Part shown: positions 23,144 to 35,037 of the stretch, piece by piece
How positions within the stretch are numbered: the stretch's first letter is position 1
Layout of the letters: every line of letters starts with the position of its first letter
NCBI GenBank assembly: GCA_029204225.1
Contig: CM055096.1
Coordinates: 35,682,139 to 35,746,138 of the forward strand
DNA: 64,000 bases
Reading direction: 5' to 3'
Source: Diphasiastrum complanatum
Lineage: Eukaryota; Streptophyta; Lycopodiopsida; Lycopodiales; Lycopodiaceae
Notes under the pieces: generated by a model
Told to the model about the DNA's origin: nothing
The model's database searches: none
What the model saw: the letters and a program-made list of their open reading frames with translations, nothing else
Position numbers and translations under genes: made by a program

Positions 23144-24330
23144 GGATGGAATTGAAAATGTTGCTTGCTATCTCAATCTAGGATCTAACACTTATAATGA
23201 TGATCCTTTTGAGCCAAAATCACCAAGATCTCAATATTCACAATGTGGCAAAACAAGCCAAAGTTTCCCTACATCAAGGAGACTCGAATTCTTACAATGG
23301 AGTTGCATGGAAAGTCCACTTCATTTAGTTAACTCAACTATCATAGATCCACAAGTAAAACTGCATGTATGGATATTTCATGTACTGCATGTCAACTCTC
23401 AAAATTACCTAGACATGTGTAGATCATGTAAACTACTTTGCATATTGCATGCACTTATTGCATGTTGCATGCATGCACTCTGAATGACTATGCATGTTAT
23501 CTAAACTTTTGCATGACATCATAAATGCACCTACCTAACTCAAACTTGACCTATTCTAAGAAGGTTATGTGCTTAATTCACATACCTCTATGTACAATAA
23601 AATATACAAAAGAAATAAGGTGAGCATAGCCCCCAAAGTCAAGATAGGAAGATATTTTTTTACCATTCTTCACACAAGGGACAATCCATTTAAACACCTT
23701 CGAAATTAGGAACACACATACCAACTTCTCTGAAAAAACATGTCCCGTTTGATTCAACAGTTAAGACATTTTCAAATGCAACTTAGTCCTAGCCCTAAGG
23801 CCCTTAGTCTTTAGCCATTGGTCCTTCACCCATCGCCCTTGGCCTTTCGGTCTTAGTCCTTGAGTTTTTTGTCTATGTATATATACATTTTTTTATATTT
23901 TACTAACTTTTAGTATTCATTTTTTAATTTTTAAATTCGTTATATTTATTTTTTACTTTTTAGATTTAAATTATAGGTTTTTGACTTTTTGTTATTTGCT
24001 TTTAAAATTTCTATTATTTATTATTAATTTTGAGTTTTTTTTTTATAGATGAGAAGTATATAGATTTATTATATAGTTTTTTTGACTTTATGGAATCTTT
24101 CCAAACTATATAAAAAAGCTTAAAATAATGTTTTTCTCAACAATTGTGACCAATCTTTTTTTAAATGGGTCCCCGTTTAAAGGCCACAAAAAAAAAATTT
24201 AGCTTAAAGGCAAGAAATGCACACGGTGTTCACGTGGAATACCAATTATCCCATAATCAATCTTAGAAAGTAACTTAATGAACCATAAATAGGGGGTCTT
24301 GAATATTTTTCTTAGTTGGATTTTAAAATT
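23144..24330. other. AT-rich intergenic DNA, no gene seen
   Basis: There are no recognisable domains. Around 23340-23500 the motif GCATG recurs (TTGCATGTTGCATGCATGCA). From about 23880 the sequence becomes strongly AT-rich with T runs. It leads into the palindrome-bearing segment. Confidence 0.5.
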
Positions 24331-24344
24331 TCTATTGGCCCCCT

Positions 24345-25363
24345 CCATCCGCCGCGACAGATGGAAACCTTTCGTTTCTAAGATTTGTTTTTTTGAATTT
24401 TGTTTTTAACAATATTCTTAATTTCTTTTCTTAAAAAAATAAAAAAAATACATCAGAAAAAACTTTGAGAGGGATTGGTCCAATCCATCCCCTGAGGCTG
24501 ATGGACTCGGAAATGGACAACTTCAATGTTTTATTTTTATAAACTCGATTTTTTTTAGAAATATTTTTAGGAATATAGTCTATTTTAGAAACAAAAATTA
24601 TTTTTTGAAAAAAAAAATTTGGTCGGGGTCCATCCGCCATGGCAGATGGACCTTGACATGTATTCAATTGGAAAAACATTGCTGAAATTTTTTGAGGGGG
24701 GGAGGGGTCCGTTCGCCGTGGCGGATGAACCCTCTTAAAAAAAAAAATTCAAAAATTTTATTTTTTTTAGAAGTGTTCTTAAAAATAAATTTTGTTAAAA
24801 AAATATTATTTTTTTTAAAACGAAAATTTTTGTCGGGTCTATTTGTGGATGGCTTTCTAAACAAACTAAACAATTATTTTTTTTTATAAAAAAAAAATGA
24901 AAGAAGCCATTCGCGCGCGTGGCGAATGGCTTTCTTAATAAAAAAAAATTTCAATACAAAAAAATAAAAGAAGCCATTTGCCGCGGCGGATGGATTCAGA
25001 AAAATAAAAAACAAAAAAAACTGAAAAAAAAATACTGTTTGTCTTTTTCAAAAAATTAAATGGGGGGAGCTTGGATTAGTGTCAATCTGACACATGTCAT
25101 ATGGTTAATATCATAAGTTATTATGAAAAATGACAGAATGAAAAAAACATAAACTAGATTTTCGTTTGCTTTCAAGATTCTCAAGTTTGCTATCAAGAAA
25201 ATTTTTGAATTTCATTCATCCACGAATTTTTACCCTTTACAAAATGGTAAAAAATTTCATTTCTAAATTTTTTGAAAAAAAAAACATGACTTCCTCTAAA
25301 ATATTTTTTTTTTAGAATAAGCAAAAAAGAAAATGGAGGGAGCCATTCGCCGCAGCGGATGGC
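24345..25363. repeat. series of GC-rich near-palindromes in AT-rich DNA
   Basis: Seven related imperfect inverted repeats of about 20-25 bp lie at 24345-24364, 24485-24504, 24630-24649, 24709-24728, 24906-24930, 24973-24993 and 25342-25363. The core type is CCATYCGCCGCGGCGGATGG, with half-sites CCATCCGCC and GGCGGATGG. They are separated by 65-370 bp of A/T homopolymer-rich DNA. The first five are often followed or preceded by a direct TGGTC or GGGTCC context, and the last three by AAGCCATT. Each could form a short hairpin or a two-fold protein site. I know no family name for them. Confidence 0.7.
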
Positions 25364-25604
25364 CTCCTAAATAATGTTTTATTTTTTAAAAAAATAAAAA
25401 AAATGAAACAAGCCAATAATGGATGGACGGGTAAAGATACTTAAATAAAATAAAATAAAGATTTAAAATAGTTGCAACAAAATAATATTTAAAAATTTTA
25501 CAACTAAAGTTGGGATGACTGCAATTTGGCCAGGCTTTCTATGTTGCTGACCAACCGACCTTAAGAGGAACCAAGTCAATTATTTTTTACAAGAGCTTGG
25601 AAGA

Positions 25605-26419
25605 TTTTCATAGAGAACACGATGCAAGTTTGAATAAATCAAACTAATATCAGTGTCTTCAATCGGGATTGTTTCTTATCTATGTACTAATAGAACAGCA
25701 TTAGTTCTGATTGAATATGCATACGAAAATTGTATGCGAAAGTAAGAGACATCTTTAGACAATTTAGACAATAAGAAACTATTGATTAAAAAATAAATTT
25801 TTCTAACTCTGAATCTGAATCATCAATATACATCTCTAATTGTCTTATCTCGATGTTGTGTCTCTGATTGAGTGAGTTAGTACAACGAGTAGTGCACATG
25901 TATTTATATTGCTACAAGACAAGTCTTTTGGCCTTTGAATTTTGTAATAGTAGATCTAACCGCTTACGACGGTTGATATTTAAATAGACGCTTTATTTTC
26001 AACGTCGAATAATTTTTGTTCGCAAATATTTCGTGACAGTCTATTTTTTCTTCTCAACTTTGTGCTTCACGAATTATTCGCGACAATTGTCTCTTCGTGA
26101 CATTTTTGTGTTTCGCGAATTGTTCGCGATAGATGACAGTTCTGAGCTTGAAGTAGAATCTAGAACATTTTGCGAATTGTTCGTAACAATTTCATGACAT
26201 CTGAGATTTGAATAGGAAACAAGATTTTTTGTTTCTAAAATCTTTCGAAAATCTTTTTGAGAATCTTTCAGGCTTCAATAAGAAACAATTTTTAGAATCT
26301 TTCGAGTTGGTCATGAATAGAAATGTTTTGAGTTCGCGTTTGTTTCTTTCTCATTCTTTGTCAAATAAACTATGCGTTTTATTAGTAAAATCATGATCTG
26401 TTTGATCATTTGTTCTACA
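25605..26419 (-). repeat. Copia 3' LTR (minus), left end truncated
   Basis: Read on the minus strand the LTR starts TGTAGAACAAATG at 26419, and its far end (25611-25680) is the reverse complement of 26612-26690, the end of a sister LTR followed by a PBS. A polypurine tract (complement of GCTCCCTCTCA, 26420-26430) abuts it. The interior has repeated TTCGCGAATTGTTCGCGACA-type motifs (26000-26180). A second copy of its U3 edge lies at 28575-28731. Confidence 0.65.
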
Positions 26420-26430
26420 GCTCCCTCTCA

Positions 26431-26608
26431 AAGTGGGCAACTGGATTAACCCCAATCTTCTTCGCTGCTTCTCGAACAAAACTTTACTGAGTGGATTTGT
26501 AAAAATATTAGTTGTCATATCCTCTGTGGATATGAAGATTGTCTTCAGTATCTTCTTCTTGACTAAGTCCCGAATAATATGTTACTTGATATCTATGTAC
26601 TTCGTGTA
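26431..26608 (-). pseudogene. Copia RNase H C-terminal fragment
   Basis: About 175 bp correspond, on the minus strand, to the end of a Copia RNase H. They resemble E1 at 38480-38650 (the segment encoding KK.LKTIFISTEDMTTNIFTNP and the KYIDIK-like upstream part). It sits directly behind the polypurine tract of the LTR at 25605-26419, as the 3' end of a pol gene should. It is cut at about 26608 by the plus-strand element. Confidence 0.6.
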
Positions 26609-26877
26609 GATAAAAAACAATCCCGATTGAAGACGCTGATATTAGTTTGATTTATTCAAATTTGCATCGTATTCTCTATGGAAGAATAATTACTATTTTT
26701 CCTACAATGGTATTAGAGCATATCGAATAAATCTAATACAATGGTGTTAGAATATACAGGTTCATATAGTGATATCAGAACAAATCAGAGTCGATACAGT
26801 GGCATCTTTGTACCCCTCTCAGCATTCTTCATACATCCATCAGCAAGTCGCTATCTGGAGGTTATTTAGAATTAGAA

Positions 26878-27760
26878 GATGTCATCGATCATCAATATTC
26901 AAGCTAAGATCACTACAATCTTGGATCCAGAAGGTTCAAACTATTTGATTTGAAAATTAAAGACTTCACTCTTGTTGAAAGGCGAAGGTCTATGGCAATG
27001 GATAGAACCAATTGAGAAGAAGCCAGTAGCTACTCCTGGCAAAGAACTTTGAGAATGGAGTTTAAAAAATGACAAAGCTATAGCAATTATTGCATCTTCA
27101 GTGCATGACAATATAATGCTAGATCTTACATCAATTTCAAACACAAAAGATTTATGGGAAGAATTGCAAACCAAGAATGAGACTCAATCTCGTAATCAGA
27201 TCATGTTCTTGGAAGACCAATTAACTTACCTACAGTGGGACGACAAAGACCTGAACACATTCGTGCGAAAGATTAAAGATTTGTTTATCTCCTTGCAAAA
27301 TTTTGGTGCAGAAAATACAATTTCTAAGGAAAAGCAGCTTAGTTATTTTCTTCGAGCCCTACCTAGGTCGTTCCACACAACTCAAACCTTATTGGCGAAA
27401 GATGCGACAATGACACTTCAAAAGGCAATAGACGGAGTTAAGGAGGAATTAGAAGCTCGTGAACGCTATGACAATAATGGTGATTCTGAAAATGCTCTAT
27501 TTACTCAGAAGAATAATCTTTTAAGAAGTCTAAGTTTAAGAGGGAGTCATCTAAGAAGAATAAGTCTAAGACAAATGAACAACAATTTGGAAAACAATAG
27601 AAGAATTCTGGTGATAAGAAGATCTACAACAGATGCAGAAGATAAGGTCACACAAAAGAAAAGTGTTGGTTAAATCCAAAGATCAAATGCATTCACTGTT
27701 ATAAACAAGATCATGCAACAGTAGACTGTTATCAGAATTCTAGAAACAAAAAGGAGCAGA
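26878..27760 (+). pseudogene. Copia gag, interrupted
   Basis: The start MSSIINIQAKITTILDPEG is followed by stops at about 26950 and 27050 and then by a 190-residue frame (27101-27673). That frame carries the UBN2-type gag core: LWEELQTKNETQSRNQIMFLE, LTYLQWDDKDLNTFVRK and RALPRSFHTTQTLLAK. The Cys/His knuckle follows after a shift (about 27660-27730, IKCIHCYKQDHATVDC-like). It is closely similar to the gag fragments at 17015-17460 and 31406-31880. Confidence 0.75.
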
Positions 27761-27879
27761 ATTGAAGCGAACCTTCAGATTCAAACTATGTCGAAGACAA
27801 ACCAGAATGCTCCAAAGTAGCAGAAGATAGGACAACAAGGAACTCAGCAGCTTATGCTAGTGCTGATCTATGTTGTTCA

Positions 27880-28445
27880 TCTAATTCAATTTGAGAACAC
27901 AAGTTTGCACAGATCGTGGAAGTGAGTACATTTCCGATGAATTTAAGGCTTCTAATTTTGATCGAGGTATTATGCATACAAAGACTGCATCATACACACC
28001 TCATCACAATGGAATAGCTAAACGAAGAAATCGTACACTGATGGAAGCTGCAAGGTGTATGATGGCTCATGAGAAGGCCCCAAAACAGTTGTGGGTAGAA
28101 GCAGTGGCTACATCAAATTATCTTCAAAATCATATTCTGAAATCTCGAATATCGGATAAAACTCCTTATGAGATATGGTGGAAGTTGAAGCCAAATCTGG
28201 CACATGTTTGGACATTTGGATGCGTAGTGTATATGCACATACCAGATAAGCTAAGAAAGAAACTCGATGAAAAAACAGAACAAAATTTTCTAGTAGGATT
28301 CGAGTTACATTCGTCATATTATCGTGTCTGTACCTGAAACTGGGAAGATAAAAGTTGTTCGAGATGTAAATTCGATGAGACAAAATACATAGCAGACAAT
28401 GATCTAGTCGGCTATGAGATTCTCAAAAACTATTATGAGCTACTA
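27880..28445 (+). pseudogene. Copia integrase core fragment
   Basis: The frame 27891-28337 has RTQVCTDRGSEYISDEF (second catalytic Asp), TPHHNGIAKRRNRTL, LWVEAVATSNYLQNH and the HVWTFGCVVYMHIPDKLRKK block. At the third catalytic position the usual Glu of VAERRNRTL is Lys (IAKRRNRTL), so the catalytic triad is lost. The first Asp and the zinc finger are deleted. A frameshift at about 28330 separates the linker to RT. Confidence 0.75.
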
Positions 28446-28574
28446 ATGATGATAGAAGAAAAAACAAGCAAAAAATGAAAGAGAGTTACCAGATTTAGAG
28501 GGATGTCAAGATCGAGTGCATGACAGACTCAAATCGCCAGTAGACGAGCTCGAATCAGAATCGAACTCAAAACC

Positions 28575-28731
28575 TTCAATAACAAATTGTTTCTAGAATC
28601 TTTTATGAATCTTTCGCGTTGGTCACGAATAGAAATATTTCGAGTTTGCGTTTGTTTCTTTCTCATCCTTTGTCAAGTAGACTGCGCACTTTGTTAGTAG
28701 AATCAAGATCTGTCTAATCATTTGTTCTACA
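28575..28731 (-). repeat. LTR edge fragment
   Basis: About 157 bp are alignable with 26284-26419 (shared: TTGGTCACGAATAGAAAT, GTTTGTTTCTTTCTCAT, TTTGTCAA, ATCATTTGTTCTACA). Minus-strand start TGTAGAAC, so it is the U3 end of the same LTR family. A partial polypurine tract lies to its right. It is isolated between a Copia integrase and a Gypsy integrase. Confidence 0.65.
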
Positions 28732-28744
28732 ATTTTCCCTCATG

Positions 28745-29822
28745 AGGCCACTCAAATCATTTCGCTTTCACATGAAGGCATGGGTGGAGGTCATTTTGCA
28801 TCCGACATTACAATTCGCAAGATCCTGCAATCAGGATGCTGGTGGCCAATGATTCATAAGGATATGGAGGAATACTTGAGAAAATGCGATGTGTGCCAAA
28901 GGGCAAGGAGACCAACAAGATTGAATTATGACCTTTTGCATCTGGTCTTAGCCCAAGCACCATTTGAAAAGTGGGGATTGGATTACATTGGTCCAATACA
29001 CCCTGCAGCAAGAAGTACCCAAGCTCGATACATAATCGTGGCCACTGACTATCTCACCAAGTGGGTCGGAGCCAAGGCAGTAAGAGTAGCTGATGCTAGG
29101 ACCACTGCCAAGTTTCTCTATGAAAACATCATTGTACGCTTTGGATGCCCGGTGGAGATAGTTAGCGATTGTGGGAGCCATTTCATCAATGAGAGTATCA
29201 AGATCCTGTTGGAGGAATTCTTCGTGATCCATAGAACCAGTACGCCTTATTATCCTCGCGGTAATGGGCAACCGGAGTCATCCAATAAGATCATGTGTAG
29301 CGTACATATGAAAACAGTTGAAGCTAGCAGATTGGATTGGGAACACAAGTTGCATGTTTCTCTGTGGGCATTCAAGACAGCATTTTAGGAAAGCACTGAT
29401 CAAACGCCATTTCAATTGGTTTATGGTCAGGATGTTGTAATGTCAGTAGAATTTTTAGTCCCTTTATTAAGAATTGCCACAACGCAACACCTTGATGAAT
29501 CTAGATCTCTACAATTACACCACGAAGATCTGCATAAACTCTGTGAAACACGCTTACTAGCATGCACTGGCAGCTGAAAAAGAAAGATGCAAAGCATGGC
29601 ACGATTGCAAGTTACAAAAGAAAGATCTTCGATCTGGAGATCTAGTCCTGATGTATAAGACCAAGGCGATCAAGGGAAAATTAAAATTCACAAGCGAAGG
29701 TCCTTATCGGATCAAAGAGATTCATAATCATGGAGCCGAGAATTTGGAGAAGCTATATGGGACGCCTTTCGACACACCCATCAATGGCAGCTAGTTGCAC
29801 AAGTACTGGCCACCTCAGTGAG
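28745..29822 (+). pseudogene. Ty3/Gypsy integrase fragment
   Basis: The fragment starts inside the H2C2 zinc finger (HEGMGGGHFASDITIRKIL ... CDVCQRARR). The catalytic core follows with KWGLDYIGP (first Asp), IVSDCGSHFIN (second Asp; Cys where Arg is common) and TPYYPRGNGQPESSNK (Glu). A TAG at 29386-29388 ends the 202-residue frame. After further breaks the C-terminal barrel (VLMYKTKAIKGKLKF, SEGPYRI) runs to about 29822. RT and upstream parts are missing. The family resembles that of the 10201-15286 element, because the C-terminal parts align (VEFLVP, ETRL, GPY). Confidence 0.8.
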
Positions 29823-30380
29823 ATAGATCCAAGTTGGTAGTGCAGGTTACGAAAAGTTCATCTGCAAGGCCATCACAACTAGATCTAGGAAGATCAAGAC
29901 AGATCAAGCTAAATTCAGCCAGATCTGACAAGATCATAGAAGATCCAACAAGATCCAAGAGGGATCCAGGTCCAGATAGCATCAAGACACCAATAAACTC
30001 CCAATTTGCAGATCAGAGACCTTGATCTCAGAATCCGTGGCAAAATAAGGACAAAATTCACCAAAATTGATAGATCTGCTACCAAATATCTATCACAACT
30101 TCTAGAAAGTTATCTATAGTCATATCTAACATGGATGTAACAGATTACCAGTCTGCAAAAGTTAAGAATCAGATAATCTCAAGACTCTCGTCCAAAAACA
30201 CTCAAAAAGAACTTTTTTTTCATGATTTTTGGAGATTCCCTGTTAGATAGCTCTTGAAACTTGGACAGTCACTAGATCTGACCCAAATGCATCTATGAAA
30301 ATATATGCGAGAGTTACTAATGAAAAAAAATTCATTTTTTAGTGTGTGCAAGGGTTCCAAGGAGCAGAATCTTCAGAACT
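29823..30380. other. Gypsy 3' flank, AGATC-rich, no gene seen
   Basis: The first 150 bp contain many AGATC or GATCC words (for example AAGATCATAGAAGATCCAAC), which may be the start of the Gypsy 3' untranslated or LTR region. No coding signal is present up to the LTR at 30381. Confidence 0.4.
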
Positions 30381-31293
30381 TGAAGAAACAAAATGTTTCT
30401 ATTACCAAAGCTTTGCTAGCTTTCAGCCCTCTGCCTGACGAAAATGTTTGCGAACATGAAAGTCAAAAGACACAAAGCGAAAATGTTCGCGAACACCCAC
30501 GACAAGACACGACGTGAAATATTCGTGAAAGAGAATCTTTCATGATACTATAGGAGAAAGTCAGACGATGAGAAAGTCAAACGACTCAAAAATTGTCGCG
30601 ACACTCTCCTCTGTCCTCATGCTCCAAGAAGGACCAACAAGTACCCAGAAGTATAGATATATGATCTGATAGCATGATGTCAGCGGATACACTTTAGGTC
30701 ATGGCTAATCTGCCACTCTTGTAATTTTGTGATTAGTTGTAGATGTTTAGTTACTCTAATCTAGAAAGTTACAAGAGGCGACTATATACTTATGGGATTA
30801 TACTTGATCAAGACAAATACACATGAAATAGTCTCATGCTAGTAATCAAGAAGAGGAAAATACAGAATACATGTCCGCCTGCGAACGAGACAATTCTGAA
30901 TAAGATTTGAAGATCCACATGTCCACTAGTAAGCGAGACATTGATCGTGAGAGAACTGTATTTCTCTCACACCAACGCACTGCGTGCATCTGCATGTAGT
31001 GCTTGAAGAATCAGAGAAATCAATAGATGATTTTCTTATCTTGTATGATCTCGAATGCAAATTAATCTGCTATTATTCGTGTGTCTGATTTTCACTTGTT
31101 CATTTAATTCTGCACCTTGGTTTGAATTTCATTGAATGTTGTATTTAATTTGTTAACGTAGTACAACAGAGTCTGTCTACATCCAGGAGGACTGTAGGAA
31201 TGATGCAGCTAGTAGTGACTAGCAATCATATCTAAATTCCATCCGGATTCCTTCACGCATTTCGTGCTCGCGAAACTTGAAAGCAATTTCGCA
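30381..31293 (+). repeat. Copia 5' LTR (about 913 bp), E1 family
   Basis: It starts TGAAGAAACAAAATG and ends AATTTCGCA. It is the reverse complement of the 3' LTR of E1 at 37581-38466 over its whole length with scattered differences. It shares the TTCGCGAACA motifs and the internal block TACAACAGAGTCTGTCTACATC. A PBS follows four bases after its end. Confidence 0.75.
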
Positions 31294-31297
31294 TTAG

Positions 31298-31310
31298 TGG
31301 TATCAGAGCC
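31298..31310 (+). promoter_or_regulatory. primer binding site
   Basis: TGGTATCAGAGCC, complement of the initiator methionine tRNA end, lies four bases beyond the LTR. Confidence 0.85.
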
Positions 31311-31405
31311 TACCTCATAATATGACATAACCAAAAGACTATCAAATCCAAGAGGCCAAGCATTCAAACGATCACCCATCAACAAGTGAACAGACTTCAA
31401 AAGCA

Positions 31406-31880
31406 ATGGCTTCAATCAGCAACATACAGAACAAGATCTGTACAATTCTGGATTCTTCAGAATCTAACTTTCTAGCCTGGAAAGTTAAGACATCTTTGAT
31501 ACTCAAGGGTGAAGGTTTATTCCCCTAGGTGGATGGCATAGAAGAGATGCCTACGACATCAGGCAAAGAGCTACGTGAGTGGAGGGAGAAAACTGACAAG
31601 GCAATCGCCTTGCTACCTTCATCCATCGAAGGTAGCCTCACGCTTGATCTGGCTACATTGTCCAAAGCTAAGGAGATGTGGGATGCATTGCTCATGAGAT
31701 TTCAAATGAAATCAAGAAGTCAAATAATGATGCTAGAAGATCAGCTGACAAATTTACAGTGGAATGGGAAGGACCTCACTTCTTTTGTAAGGAAGATGAA
31801 GGATCTATTTCTGTCACTACACAACTCTGGAGTAGAGAACGCAGTGTCAGCTGAGAAGTAGCTCACCTATTAACAGTCCT
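31406..31880 (+). pseudogene. Copia gag fragment, E1 family
   Basis: The frame opens MASISNIQNKICTILDSSES and has the gag core after an in-frame TAG at about 31527. The core (31529-31861) contains KEMWDALLMRFQMKSRSQIM and LTNLQWNGKDLTSFVRKMK. It ends in a stop at 31859-31861 and loses similarity soon after 31880. Only the 5' LTR, PBS and half a gag of this copy remain. Confidence 0.75.
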
Positions 31881-34800
31881 TCAGAACAGAATTTTACACT
31901 GGAAGGAATTATATGAATCTCAATCCAATTGTCATGTATTAAGAAAGTTCTAAAGAGTAGAGGTCTAATAATAGAGAAATAGATTTAAGGGCTTCCATAT
32001 TTTGTAATTGATGAGATACCATTTAGGGATTGATCTATATCTCATAATTCCCAAAATACCCTTAACAAAAAGCCAATGGACTCTGTTAGTATTACCATTA
32101 CAACAATCACTAACCATCGGTCTACAGATCATTCTATCCAAAAAAATCTCCTTTAGAATCACTGATGTCCCATACCACTAGCTTTTCCTCCAAGAATCCT
32201 CTGCATCCAATTTTATTTTGCCCAAAAGTTCAAAAAAGACTATTTGGCTATCCTATACCCAGATATAGGATCATATTCACAACCAATTCCAGGAGATAAT
32301 CCTAACAATTGAAATCTCTCATGCTTCTTTAGTGTTACTCAAAGAATACCATTTCATATTGTATCCATCATGGAAAAAACATAATGTATCATCCCAGTAC
32401 AATAGAATGTATCACTAACCCAAAAGAAACATAGATTTCAACAAAACCGAATCTCGTACTGTCATCGATATCCAATATCTATTCCAGAATTAGTACAAAG
32501 AACTTAATTTTTTTAACAAGTTAGAACTCTCTTGGTTGTTACAATCATTATAGAGAAATACTCTATAACTCAAAAGAATCCAAATTACTAGATTCGTGTA
32601 TGGAACACCTTCCATCTGCTTTACTTTGCAAGATCCAAATCCAATTGCAAAACAGAGATGGTTCCATAAATGGATTATCAGTCTTGCCACTACTTTTCCC
32701 TTACAATCCTCAAATTCTTGAAATTCTAATTCACAGTGGGAAAAAGGAATCCAAATTCCCAGAGGCATTCTTCTTAAATAATTCCCAATTTTATTCTCAC
32801 TTGCAATTAGTTATACTTAAGGAATTGAATGTAAATTAAATAATTGGATCACTAAGACCAGCAATCATCTACATCTCAAACTTCCACCCCCCCCCCCTTC
32901 CAAAAATGGTTCAGGTTAACAAAACCCCAAATTTGTACTAGGAAAAAATTCAATTTGGTATCGCTAACTTTAGCACTAATCACCCTGACAATTTTGATTT
33001 GTTCATTAAGTGTCACACTTAATCTCTGGCAAATCCCCTTATAGACCAACATAGAAACTGTTCCATTAGATTTACATTATTCTCGGTCCTTACTGATTCC
33101 AAAAACAAGAAATGCTCCTTAATTGACAGATTCACAAAATCTTCAACCAAAAGTGAAGGTTACAGTGACCTTAAAGAACTGACCAATTCAACACATTAAG
33201 ATCATTCACTTTATAAGTCATTTTTGTTTGATCAGTAACCAATGAATTTGAACAAATCGAAAACGTCCATGGTTTCATCAAATTTTACGTAAACTGGGAT
33301 TTTCAAATTCCATTCAATATGGTCCTAAACTGTGAAAATCGACCAAACATCAAATTGACAGTTTCACGATTACATCTCATATTGGAAAGATTCTGAAACA
33401 TTCAGCATGCAACTCACATGACATGCAATGATTTCAATATAAAAATCAATTTTTACGTAAATTGCCAAGAGACTGAGAAATTAGCCTTGGGATTTTCAAA
33501 ATCAGTTCGAAATGGACCAACTGTGAAAATCGATTATGAAGATCGATTTATCAAGTTCACAGGCACTGTCACATATCAAAACTTGACATGCACTGACTTT
33601 TTCGAAAAAATGAATCTTCAAAATTAGCCTAGCCACTAGGAAATCTGCTTTTTGATCTAGAATTGCCAAAAATAGCTTCATGCAAGAAATCTTCTGATCA
33701 ATCTACTGATTACTCATGCAACATGCATCCATGCATGCATCTAGGTCTATCCATACATTTTCATCAACAGACAAGCACTACATTGAGTTACAAGCATGCA
33801 TGCATCAGAACATTTCGAAAATTTTGCAAATTTTTGTTCAAAAATTGCCAAACTTCTGACAGCCATAACTTTCTCTACAGGGCACCAAATTGGTCGCTGT
33901 AAAGCACAATACGGAGGGAGAGTGCATCTACAAGGTACTTGCTACATTACCTTGCCACCTAGGCTTCACACATGAGATCAGTAAATGCACAAAAAACAAG
34001 TAGGAGGGCGCACTTTTGGAGAGAGAAATCATCAAAAATTCAACTCTAGCCCAATAAGCCTTGGATCAGAGGTTACAGGCACTCTACTAAGGTTCATTAG
34101 AGAGGCATAAAAGCTTCCAGCAAGCAATCATAAGCTCAGATCGCAAAAAATACATTTTTGGCCTCCTTCAAGAAGCAAAACTTCAACATGATGGTGTCTA
34201 ATGCTCACCTATCCAAATTGGATGCATGATGGCTCAAAACAGATGCAATCCATCATATTTTTAAGCTTGTAACAAGAACCAACAGGTTCAGCCCCCAATT
34301 GAGAGGTATTCATGCTCAAAAATCATCAAAAATACACTAATGTTTGGTGTTTTGAGCCCCCTAATGGTGTCTAATCCCTTCCAAAATTCATGAAAGCTCA
34401 GGGACAACTTCATTACATCTTTGAAAACGTTCATACCAAGTCTTGGCTAAGAATTTTGAGATCTACCCCAAAATTAGTCCAAAAAACATAAAAAAAATCT
34501 TGGTTTTTGACCAATTTTGACCAAAATTTGTGGGAAAAATCCACAAATTCGTGCAATCAGATCCAAATACCTGTAAATCCATTGCATGCAAGCACTAAAA
34601 GTTCTGATTCTAGTAAAACATGGTTTCTATAGCCCATTTATGGTCCAAAAACCCCAATTCTTGGTCCAAAATCACTATCTAATCAACTTTTTGACTATTC
34701 CAACATCATGCAATCATTAGATCCAATCATTAATGACTGTAAAACAGCAAGTACAAACTGGAAAACGTACTACACTAGTACCTATGATCAATTTCAAGCA

Positions 34801-35037
34801 AAAAACTACAATTCTAGGTGAAAAATCCACTAAAACCATCAAAAATCCTTTGATTTCCAACAAAAACTATGGAGAAACCCCATAATTATGATCTTTAGGC
34901 TGAAAGTACACCAAATTCAGAGAAGCCACCTACTTGGAGATCAATTCCACCACCTGGAAGTAATATGCAAGGAGAAATCCACAAAAATTGAGAAAATATA
35001 AGAAGTAGCTCCACCTTCTGATTGATGCAAATCCATA
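31881..35037. other. long AT-rich region without coding signal
   Basis: More than 3 kb have no domain-bearing frame on either strand. The part next to 35038 would be the untranslated leader of the minus-strand LTR element whose PBS is at 35038-35049. Local features are a C run (32887-32898), repeated GCATGCATGCAT words near 33720-33810, and phrases such as AATTGCCAAAA. The TGCAATCA-rich segment at 34300-34980 is uniform in style and may be a retrotransposon leader or a non-coding (LARD-like) internal region. Confidence 0.45.

Larger units (their letters stand above)
26612..28570 (+). mobile_element. Copia element, internally deleted
   Basis: The last 95 bp of an LTR (ending CCTACA at 26706) are followed by a PBS-like TGGTATTAGAGCA (26708-26720), a gag (26878-27760), a CCHC remnant, and then directly part of integrase (27880-28340). 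The DNA for protease, the integrase finger and the first catalytic Asp is missing. The sequence continues into the integrase-RT linker (KVVRDVNFDETK-like, about 28350) and stops at about 28570. RT and RNase H are absent. Confidence 0.75.

Noticed and set aside
33720-33815. GCATGCATGCAT words as a possible RY-type seed promoter element
   Set aside because: No gene lies nearby, and such words are also frequent at 23340-23480; chance and local repetition suffice.
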